In this document: one piece after another, positions 47,860-54,602 of the stretch
Position numbering within the stretch: position 1 is the stretch's first letter
Layout: each line of letters opens with the position of its first letter
From: Labilithrix sp.
GTDB lineage: Bacteria; Myxococcota_A; Polyangia; Polyangiales; Polyangiaceae
NCBI GenBank assembly: GCA_019637105.1
Contig: JAHBWF010000028.1
Location: 1 to 61,463, forward strand
Length of the DNA stretch: 61,463 nucleotides
Direction of reading: 5' to 3'
Translations under genes and position numbers: made by a program
The notes under the pieces: generated by a model
The model's database searches: none
What the model was told of the DNA's origin: nothing
Seen by the model: the letters and a program-made list of their open reading frames with translations, nothing else

Positions 47860-49241
47860 GCAACGTGGCGAGCATCGAGACGGCAAGGAAGCGTCGAACG
47901 TTCGCCCTCTCGGACTCCGGCAACGCGGAGCGCTTCGCCGCGCAGCACCACAACAAGTGCCGCTACGTCGCGAAGTGGAAGACGTGGATGGTTTGGGACG
48001 GCCGACGATGGACAGCCGACGTTCGCGGCGCGGTCGATCTGCTCGGCAAGGAAACGATCCGATCGATCGACGAGGAAGTGAAGCGCGAGCAGGATGACGA
48101 CGAGCGCAAGCGCCTCCGCGCGTGGGCGGCGAAGAGCGAGAGCCGCGCCGGCCGAGAGAACATCATCTCGCTTGCCCGCGCCGAGCTCGCCGCGGCGCCC
48201 GACGACTTCGATCGAGAGCCGTGGGACCTCAACGTCGAAAATGGAACGCTCGATCTCCGGACGGGCGAGCTACGGCCGCATCGGCGCGAGGACTTCATCA
48301 CGAAGCTGGCGCCCGTCGCGTACGATCCGAACGCCACGTCGCCGCTGTGGACAGCCTTTCTCGAGCGCGTGATGGGCGCGAACGCTGCGCTGACGGGATA
48401 CCTGCAACGGATCATCGGCTACGCACTGACGGGGACCACGAGCGAGCACGTGCTCGTCTTCTCGCACGGCAGCGGTGACAACGGGAAGTCCGTCTTTCAC
48501 CGCACGATCTCGGACATGCTCGGGGACTACTCGTCCAAAGCGCCGCGTGGTCTTCTCAGCGAACCAAAGGGTGAGCGTCATCCGACGGAGCTCGCGGATC
48601 TCTTCAATGCGAGGCTCGTACTCTGCCCCGAGGTGAAACGTGGCCAGCGCTTCGATGAGGCTCTCATCAAGGATCTCGTCGGCGAGGACAAGATCAAGGC
48701 GAGGAAGATGCACCAGGACTTCTGGGAGTTCACGCCGACACACAAGCTCTTCATCTGCGGCAACCACAAGCCGGTGATCCAAGGAGCGGACCACGGCATC
48801 TGGCGTCGTATCCGCCTCGTGCCATGGTCGGTGACGATCCCTGCGGACGAGAAGGATCGGGCGCTGCTAGGAAAGCTCGCGAAGGAGTTTCCGGGCATTC
48901 TCGCGTGGGCCGTGCGCGGCTGCCTCGAATGGCAGAAGAGCGGGCTCGGAGAACCTCCCGAGGTCGACGCCGCCACCGAGGCGTATCGAGAGGAGTCCAA
49001 CCCGCTGGCGGAGTTCTTCGCCTCTCGATGCACCTTCGATCCTAGTGCTAGGGTCGCACGAGCTGCCCTCCGCTCCTCATACGAGGCCTGGGCGAAGGAG
49101 GTCGGGGCCGAGCCCATCGGCGCCAAGCGCTTCGCGGAAAGCCTCAGAGACCGAGGCGTGACGGAGGGACCCCGGCTCTACGTGGCTGCGCACGGCACAT
49201 CACGAGATTCATGGCAGGGTGTGCAGCTGGTGGCGACGTAG
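47856..49241 (+). CDS. P4-family SF3 helicase (D5-like primase-associated helicase)
   Basis: 461 residues. The N-terminal D5_N-type domain has CRYVAKWKTWMVWDGRRWTA and ENGTLDLRTGELRPHRREDF. The SF3 helicase domain has Walker A HGSGDNGKSVF near residue 207, the Walker B-like ARLVLCPEV, and the motif C region HKLFICGNHKPVI, followed by the DHGIWRRIRLVPW arginine-finger segment. A C-terminal winged helix (FAESLRDRGVTEGPRLYVA) completes the P4 layout. It unwinds the origin of the element. Coupled to the PrimPol gene. Confidence 0.92.
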   Translation: MSNVASIETARKRRTFALSDSGNAERFAAQHHNKCRYVAKWKTWMVWDGRRWTADVRGAVDLLGKETIRSIDEEVKREQDDDERKRLRAWAAKSESRAGRENIISLARAELAAAPDDFDREPWDLNVENGTLDLRTGELRPHRREDFITKLAPVAYDPNATSPLWTAFLERVMGANAALTGYLQRIIGYALTGTTSEHVLVFSHGSGDNGKSVFHRTISDMLGDYSSKAPRGLLSEPKGERHPTELADLFNARLVLCPEVKRGQRFDEALIKDLVGEDKIKARKMHQDFWEFTPTHKLFICGNHKPVIQGADHGIWRRIRLVPWSVTIPADEKDRALLGKLAKEFPGILAWAVRGCLEWQKSGLGEPPEVDAATEAYREESNPLAEFFASRCTFDPSARVARAALRSSYEAWAKEVGAEPIGAKRFAESLRDRGVTEGPRLYVAAHGTSRDSWQGVQLVAT

Positions 49242-49257
49242 ACGTCGGGGAACGTTT

Positions 49258-49361
49258 CGAGTGACCGAGTGACTTCGAGTGAGGACTTTCCATATTTCTT
49301 CTAAGAGAGAGAGCTAGGAAGAAATACGGAATCTGGTCACTCGAAGTCACTCGGTCACTCG
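49258..49361. repeat. Long inverted repeat after the helicase gene
   Basis: Arms of 25 bp are perfect complements (49258-49282 and 49337-49361), made of repeated GAGTGA units (CGAGTGACCGAGTGACTTCG at the left). An inner 9-bp pair (TATTTCTTC at 49293-49301 with GAAGAAATA at 49318-49326) flanks a 16-nt AG-rich loop. The stem starts 17 bp after the helicase stop. There is no T-run. Candidate terminator, origin or protein-binding site. Confidence 0.8.
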
Positions 49362-49928
49362 ATGAGGGCTCGGCGGCCCACCCCTCCTTCGGCGCATGGC
49401 GCGCAGCGGCGGCCTCACCACACGGAGGCTCGATGTTCCTGCGGCGCATGGTGTCCCTCACGGGAACTTCCACCAAATTTGGCGGGACAACCATCGTGGG
49501 CGCGCTCGCGCGGCCCGCCATCCAGCTTCACTCGAAACAGTCCCGGGGGTTGAAGTACCGAAGGGCGCCGTTCTTTTATTCGTAATATTTAGGAATTTTC
49601 GCAATTGTCTGTTCAGTATGCGGCACCGAGCTGACTTTGAAGGTCGGACCGGACTCCCTGCGGCGAAGCCTTGTGAAGGCGACGCGCCGTCACGGCCTCA
49701 CCCGTCCCGCGCCACCGACGTACCGTGGCCCTTCATCACCCCCCAATGCCTTGGCGAACACAGGTGCTGGTGGTCGTGGCTCCGGTGCGGGTACGACGGC
49801 AAGGGCCAGCATGATCGCGGTGGCGACGCGAGGTAGAGCGTTCGGCGCGACGAACATGAAGTCGCCGGCGACGCGGCCGTCTACCTTCACTTCGTCAGGG
49901 CTCTCACTAAAGGAACCGAAACGGGGGC
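49362..49928. other. Region without a confident gene
   Basis: Includes an AT-rich patch (about 49,568-49,620) that could hold a promoter. A minus-strand frame near 49,690-49,850 begins MFVAPNALPRVATAIMLALA and looks like a short signal-peptide protein, but its remaining sequence is low complexity; I did not call it. Confidence 0.4.
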
Positions 49929-50597
49929 TCAGCGTGCGCAGCCCATTTGTCCGGGGAAGCTCTCCGCGATGAAACACTGAAGGCCGGCGGAGCACGTGAT
50001 CGCGCTGCACGGGTTGCCCTCGATACACGTGGGTGGAACGTGCTCACCGATGTTCACATTGATTGACACGCAGGAGGATCCGGTCGGGCACCGGTTTTCT
50101 CCGTCGCAGGCGGTGCCGAGCTTTGAGCGATCGAGCACATTGCAAGTACCCGTCTGCTCACAAGGCTGCGGACGACAGCGACGCGACCAAGCGCAGGATC
50201 CGCTGCCGTAGCGCTCGCACTGCGGCTCGCCGACGAAGCCGTAAACACAATCCTTGTCGTCGTAGACTGGCAGCGGGCCACACGCCTGTGCGGCGGTCGT
50301 ATTCACGTCGCAAGAGCTCACGCCGACGTTGCCGTCGTACCCCGGCGGCGGCTCGGCGGCGCAGTCGATCTGCCAGCCGCACGTGCCGCGCGCATTGGTG
50401 CACACGCTCACCGCATAGCCACCCACGCAGCGGTGCTTCGGCTCAGGACGTGCGCCGCACGCGTTGGCGTCACACCCATCGCGGTACGTCTCGAGCGCTC
50501 CAGTCTGCGAGCCGACGGGGCTCGCTGTCGTGCTCTTGCCGTTGCAAGCAACAAGTGCCAAGCCCGCGAAGAGAAGACTCGATCCAAGAAAGCGCAT
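49929..50597 (-). CDS. Cys-rich lipoprotein carried by the element
   Basis: 222 residues. Signal MRFLGSSLLFAGLALVAC with lipobox LVAC. The mature part holds more than 20 cysteines (for example CDANACGARPEPKHRC; CTNARGTCGWQIDC; CAWSRRCRPQPC; CSAITCSAGLQC), probably all disulfide-linked, typical of myxobacterial exported proteins. It lies on the minus strand among plus-strand phage-like genes, so it may be cargo expressed from the host after integration. The ATG is within an inverted repeat CGCATAG/CTATGCG at 50594-50609. Function unknown. Confidence 0.7.
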   Translation of the reverse strand: MRFLGSSLLFAGLALVACNGKSTTASPVGSQTGALETYRDGCDANACGARPEPKHRCVGGYAVSVCTNARGTCGWQIDCAAEPPPGYDGNVGVSSCDVNTTAAQACGPLPVYDDKDCVYGFVGEPQCERYGSGSCAWSRRCRPQPCEQTGTCNVLDRSKLGTACDGENRCPTGSSCVSINVNIGEHVPPTCIEGNPCSAITCSAGLQCFIAESFPGQMGCAR

Positions 50598-50603
50598 AGC
50601 TCT

Positions 50604-50834
50604 ATGCGTACCACGCACGTCGATACCGCGCGAGAGGACGACGGCGCCGGAGATGCTCTCGCACTCGGCATCCGGCGCGACGGTCAGCGTCGCGGCATCG
50701 GGTATCACACGATCAACGTTCGCGCGACGAACGTTGTCGAAGAGGTTCTTTGGACGATCAGGAGCCGGCGACCGTACAAGGTCAGGGGCGCGTCAACCTG
50801 CCTCGATGAGAGCGTGCTGCGGGCACGTGCCTGA
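50604..50834 (+). CDS. Possible small protein, low confidence
   Basis: 76 residues (MRTTHVDTAREDDGAGDALA; RGIGYHTINVRATNVVEEVL). Its ATG would be 7 bases from the divergent lipoprotein start and it overlaps the next call by 29 bases, so there is no room for ordinary leaders. Sequence looks only partly coding-like. Confidence 0.25.
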   Translation: MRTTHVDTAREDDGAGDALALGIRRDGQRRGIGYHTINVRATNVVEEVLWTIRSRRPYKVRGASTCLDESVLRARA

Positions 50835-51051
50835 GCGCGTTCGCGAGCGCCGTATCCGCGTTGTCGGCTGGAGAGGATGCGGTCAAGCCGGTGAGGCTGG
50901 CGCTCGACTTCGAAACGATCGCGTGGTCGCGGTCGCACGCCCCGCGCCCGCTTCGATCGTCGACGTGGACACGGACGAAGCCGGCATCGCGCTCGACGTG
51001 AGCGAAGTCATCGAAATCGACCCGACGACCGACGTTCGCATCGTCCTGTAG
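50806..51051 (+). CDS. Small hypothetical protein
   Basis: 81 residues. The second half is acidic and strand-like (ASIVDVDTDEAGIALDVSEV; EIDPTTDVRIVL), of the sort seen in small phage structural proteins. It heads the plus-strand run 50806-53171. No family recognised. Confidence 0.4.
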   Translation: MRACCGHVPERVRERRIRVVGWRGCGQAGEAGARLRNDRVVAVARPAPASIVDVDTDEAGIALDVSEVIEIDPTTDVRIVL

Positions 51052-51113
51052 CGAGCGCAAAGCCTTTCCGAATCAGGCTTTGCCGCATTGCGCGGCACAT
51101 AGAAGGAAGCACC

Positions 51114-51374
51114 ATGAAGCAATTCGTCCCGCCCTATTATCCCGGCCCGGCTCAGGATCACGCGACGGTCACGCCCTCCGACGCATTCGTATTCGATCCT
51201 CCGTTTCGCCGTCTCTACGTCGGCGGTGCCGGCGACGTGGTCATCACTTCGCGAAACGGAGTTGATGCAGTCTACAAGAACGTGCCGGCAGGCACGACGC
51301 TGCAGGTCGCTGGCACGAAGGTCAAGGACAACGCGGGCGAAACAACCGCGACGTTCATCGTTGCCCAATTCTGA
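51114..51374 (+). CDS. Small phage structural-like protein (decoration/spike-base type)
   Basis: 86 residues. GGAAG lies 6 bases before the ATG. The pattern FDPPFRRLYVGGAGDVVITS, then VYKNVPAGTTLQVAGTKVK and ending TTATFIVAQF is a compact beta domain found beside capsid genes in several phages (from memory of phage protein patterns; not searched). Role inferred only from this and its position before the protease. Confidence 0.55.
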   Translation: MKQFVPPYYPGPAQDHATVTPSDAFVFDPPFRRLYVGGAGDVVITSRNGVDAVYKNVPAGTTLQVAGTKVKDNAGETTATFIVAQF

Positions 51375-51377
51375 GCC

Positions 51378-51581
51378 ATGGAGGACCACGTTCAGATCCC
51401 CGTGTACGGCGTTGCGGCGATCCGTGCGGCTGCGCGCTTCGGGACGACGCTCTTCCACAATGGCTACGTGACGACGATCGACGGCGCGCGCCGCGTGATT
51501 CGTGGACGGGTGACGGAGGCAGAATACATCTACACGAGACTCAACCATCAACAATTCGCTGAATGGACGACCAATGCCTAA
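51378..51581 (+). CDS. Small hypothetical protein
   Basis: 67 residues (MEDHVQIPVYGVAAIRAAAR; HNGYVTTIDGARRVIRGRVT). It starts 4 bases after the preceding stop and overlaps the next start by 8 bases. Likely part of the same transcript. No family recognised. Confidence 0.5.
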   Translation: MEDHVQIPVYGVAAIRAAARFGTTLFHNGYVTTIDGARRVIRGRVTEAEYIYTRLNHQQFAEWTTNA

Positions 51582-52464
51582 TGGCTTTACCCGCCGTGTG
51601 ACGGCCACCACTTCTCTTGATTCCGACGCTGGCGTCGAGCGCGACGCGAACGGTGACGTCATCGCCTTCCGACTGTTCCGCGCCGGTCTCTCTCGAACGG
51701 ATCATGGCTCGACGCTCTTTGATGGCGAGGCCGCACGGCTCGTCATGGCGGAGCGTGAGCAGCGCGGAAACCGCTACGCGCTCGACTTCGACCACAAGAG
51801 CATCGATCCGAGCGCGACCCCCGAGCAACGCCGCGCGGCGGGCTCCTTCGACATCGCGCTCCGAGATGGGGAGCTGTGGGCCGTCGACGTTCGATGGACG
51901 GATGAGGCCCGCCGATACGTTCGTGGGGGGCAGTACCTCAGCGTTTCTCCTGCATGGGATCAGAGCACGAAAAATGGCCGCGTCGTCTCGCTCATGAACT
52001 GTGCCCTCACCTCGAACCCGGCTACGCACGGTGCCGTCCGCCTGGCGGCGAGCCGAACGGCCATCACGAAGCTGTCGCGCATCCTCGCCGCGCGGAAGCG
52101 ATCGAGCGAGGGCATGGACGAGGAGCCCGAGTCCGAGCGTGGAAGCGAAGACGGCGAGCAGATGACGATCGATCAAGTCATCGAGGCGCTTCGAGTGATC
52201 GCGTCTGATCGCGATGCACCGGCTGAGGACTCGGAGCGAGCCAGCAAGATGCTCAAAGCGATTGAACGGGATCCGAACGAGGACCCCGACGTGCGGAACG
52301 AGGCCTACCGAGCATCGAAGCGCGTCGAGGCGAAGCGGGCGCTCGATGAGCAAATGGGTCTTCGTTGGGCGCGGCGGCCATATCTCGAAGGCACGCGCAT
52401 GGTTCATCCGGTGATGACGGCGGATGAGGCGAGGTCTTATCTCGCGCAGAAGGGGGCTCGATGA
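51574..52464 (+). CDS. Mu gpI-like phage prohead protease/scaffold
   Basis: 296 residues. The N-terminal part fits the Mu I protein: RYALDFDHKSIDPSATPEQR, AGSFDIALRDGELWAVDVRW, RRYVRGGQYLSVSPAWDQ and ALTSNPATHGAVRL, the conserved His and the TNxPA-like segment being visible. The C-terminal third is charged and helical (MTIDQVIEALRVIASDRDAP; SKMLKAIERDPNEDPDVRNE), as in fused scaffold domains. Such proteins process or shape procapsids, yet no capsid gene is present in the element. The stop overlaps the next start (ATGA). Confidence 0.75.
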   Translation: MPNGFTRRVTATTSLDSDAGVERDANGDVIAFRLFRAGLSRTDHGSTLFDGEAARLVMAEREQRGNRYALDFDHKSIDPSATPEQRRAAGSFDIALRDGELWAVDVRWTDEARRYVRGGQYLSVSPAWDQSTKNGRVVSLMNCALTSNPATHGAVRLAASRTAITKLSRILAARKRSSEGMDEEPESERGSEDGEQMTIDQVIEALRVIASDRDAPAEDSERASKMLKAIERDPNEDPDVRNEAYRASKRVEAKRALDEQMGLRWARRPYLEGTRMVHPVMTADEARSYLAQKGAR

Positions 52465-53171
52465 TGCAGTTCGCAAATTCCTATGCTGAACGGACTGCTG
52501 CTCTTCACGCACGTAAGTCCATGCTTGCAAAGGAGCTCGCTGTCGAACAAGCGCGCCTCGCACGCGAGGGGAGCGAGGCCCGTAAGCGACACGACGCGGC
52601 CATCGCCGAAGTCGAGCGCGAAGCCGACGAGCATGCTGCGCGACTCGAGGCCGAGATCGCACGCGCGGTAGTTGAGGAGCTCTTTCCGATCGCGCGTGCG
52701 TTCGGAGACGCACCAAGAACGACAGCCGCGCGCTTCGCCGAGACGTGGTGTCGACTGAACGATCGAGCGGTCCGTGAGCTCGGCGCGCCTCTACAGATCG
52801 ACTTCATCGCATTCGCGTTTGCCGGGGACCAGGCCGACCATCTCACTCGCGGGTTCGGAGGTATGGTTGTTGGGTCCGCCGCGTCGAAGGTCGCGAAGAG
52901 TTGCGTTGAGCACGCTTCGCCCGTCTTGATCGAGGATCAGCTCCGGACGGTCGAGATCGCGGCGTTGGAGTGCGCGAGGGAGAATCCACATCGTGATGCT
53001 GGGTACCTCGCGATCTCGCTGTCGCACGCAACCATGCGGGCGAAGACGATCGCGCTCAACGCTTTCGAGGAGAAGCGCCGAGCCGCTCGCCTCGAACAAG
53101 ACAAGGCGGCCTTGGCCCCTGTCGTTGAAGAACAGAGGGCAAGAGGCCTTTCGCGGATCTGGAGCCGATAG
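52461..53171 (+). CDS. Hypothetical protein with N-terminal coiled coil
   Basis: 236 residues. Residues about 10-75 are a long Ala/Glu/Arg helix (ELAVEQARLAREGSEARKRH; EVEREADEHAARLEAEIARA) and the rest is mixed (LQIDFIAFAFAGDQADHLTR; GFGGMVVGSAASKVAKSCVE). It begins four bases inside the protease gene. Could be a structural or scaffold-like partner. No family recognised. Confidence 0.6.
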   Translation: MMQFANSYAERTAALHARKSMLAKELAVEQARLAREGSEARKRHDAAIAEVEREADEHAARLEAEIARAVVEELFPIARAFGDAPRTTAARFAETWCRLNDRAVRELGAPLQIDFIAFAFAGDQADHLTRGFGGMVVGSAASKVAKSCVEHASPVLIEDQLRTVEIAALECARENPHRDAGYLAISLSHATMRAKTIALNAFEEKRRAARLEQDKAALAPVVEEQRARGLSRIWSR

Positions 53172-53301
53172 GCTCGTCTGACCTGACCGCATCTCGAGGG
53201 CATCGAGCGCGGAGCATCACGAGCTCGGACTCGGCGTCGTCGATCGCCACCGCGCTCTCGTCGTTCTCCTCGCAGGCCTCGTCATCCGCGGAAGAAGACC
53301 G

Positions 53302-53556
53302 CTATGGCGAGCGAAGCACACGCTCGACGTAGACGACAGCCTTCGAGTAGCGGACCACGGCATAGTAGCGAGCGTGTGGACCCGCATAGAGACGAACTTC
53401 GTCGGGACCGTCGAGACTCGGAAAGGTGACGATCGTTCCAACACCGGTGAGCGCGAAGAGCTTGACGGCAGCGTCGACCGCCTGGGCGATTCGCCAGTCC
53501 GGTAAGTCAAGGAGGTCGGTGACTGCTTGCTTCGACCAGTCGATGGTACGTGTCAT
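53302..53556 (-). CDS. RelE/ParE-family toxin
   Basis: 84 residues, the family's usual length: MTRTIDWSKQAVTDLLDLPD, then a C-terminal sheet DEVRLYAGPHARYYAVVRYS and VYVERVLRSP. RelE-type toxins cleave mRNA at the ribosome, ParE types poison gyrase; the sequence does not settle which. Its start overlaps the antitoxin stop (ATGA), the usual translational coupling. Confidence 0.75.
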   Translation of the reverse strand: MTRTIDWSKQAVTDLLDLPDWRIAQAVDAAVKLFALTGVGTIVTFPSLDGPDEVRLYAGPHARYYAVVRYSKAVVYVERVLRSP

Positions 53557-53828
53557 TCGTTTCGTTCGCGTGCCTGCCGCTCCTGAAGCAGCGCGCGAAC
53601 TTCATCGTCGGTCGGAGGACGATCGAGCTGACGCCATTTTTCGATGAGCGCGGTGATCTCGTCACCGGAGTACGTGCGCTCGCCTCGCGCACGACTGGCC
53701 CGAGCCTCGGCAATCTTGGCGCGCTCCTCCTCCGTCGTCGGGGGACCGCTGGGTGCTTGCGCAATCGCGGCGGCCACGGGATCGCGATCGTCTTTCTGGA
53801 TCGGGGCGGGTGTGGCCTTCGCGGACAT
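53553..53828 (-). CDS. Antitoxin of the RelE/ParE-like module
   Basis: 91 residues. The N-terminus is disordered and acidic (PIQKDDRDPVAAAIAQAP); the middle carries ERTYSGDEITALIEKWRQL and DEVRALLQERQARERNE, helices as in small antitoxins. First gene of the pair; the start ATG at 53828 is used rather than the in-frame start at 53849. Likely autoregulates the operon. Confidence 0.65.
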   Translation of the reverse strand: MSAKATPAPIQKDDRDPVAAAIAQAPSGPPTTEEERAKIAEARASRARGERTYSGDEITALIEKWRQLDRPPTDDEVRALLQERQARERNE

Positions 53829-54186
53829 GCCGTGAAGCGTAGCCCGCAAACGGAGTCCCAGCTAGCTCGGGCGTGTCACTCGATCGACGCGCGGCGCGAT
53901 GTGCCGGCTCGGTCGAACCGCCAGAGACCCCTGTCCCACCATTCTGCGTGGGTGCTCACCATTCTGCGCAATTCGACGCGCCTCGATCACCCGCCGCTCG
54001 ACTGCGGCCCATCGCGCATCGTAAGGACGAAAGTGGGGCCCGCGCAGTTTGCCGCTGCCGGACCCCGTGGCTGAACCCCGAACGAGCGAGGTCCAACATG
54101 GTCAGGGTATCACGCGCCCACTGGGCGCCGGCAGCGCGTATCTTGTCGTTTCCGTCGCTCCCGCACTCCAACGAACGGAGGGGGGC
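53829..54186. promoter_or_regulatory. Divergent control region with 12-bp direct repeats
   Basis: Two copies of CACCATTCTGCG lie at 53937-53948 and 53957-53968, 20 bp apart, so on the same face of the helix (about two turns). They sit between the antitoxin operon (left) and the integrase-side operon (right) and could be operators for either. Nothing else assigned in the 358 bp. Confidence 0.4.
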
Positions 54187-54507
54187 ATGACGCCCGCGCA
54201 CACCATCCGCGAGCTCTGCGACGCGATTCGCGGAGAGATCTCCCGGTGCGCGCAGCATGCGGCCGAACAAGCCGAGCTCCTCGAGAGCATCGGGGAACAG
54301 TCGTTCGATACGGTCGGCGAGATCTACAGCGATTCGGATTCCGATGCGCTCATGCGTCGCTCGCACCGCATCCGCGGGCTCGTCGTGCACGGCCTCGTCG
54401 TCCTTGCCGAGCTTCAGAGCGTCGTCGGCCGGCTCGATGCGCTCGCCGCCATGCGCGCAGCCGAGCGCGCGAACGACGAGCCCGACGCCGACGACACCGA
54501 GGGCTGA
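54187..54507 (+). CDS. Small hypothetical protein next to the integrase
   Basis: 106 residues. GGAGGGG lies close before the ATG at 54187. Mostly helical: IRELCDAIRGEISRCAQHAA; HRIRGLVVHGLVVLAELQSV; VGRLDALAAMRAAER. Ends acidic. It precedes the integrase by 95 bp and may share its promoter. No family recognised. Confidence 0.55.
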   Translation: MTPAHTIRELCDAIRGEISRCAQHAAEQAELLESIGEQSFDTVGEIYSDSDSDALMRRSHRIRGLVVHGLVVLAELQSVVGRLDALAAMRAAERANDEPDADDTEG

Positions 54508-54602
54508 TCTTCTGGCGATCAGATCTATCGACGGTCGGGGCCTCTCAGGCTCTGGCCGTCGATCGTTTGACTGTTGAACGAGACGAGGAAGTCGAGGACA
54601 CG

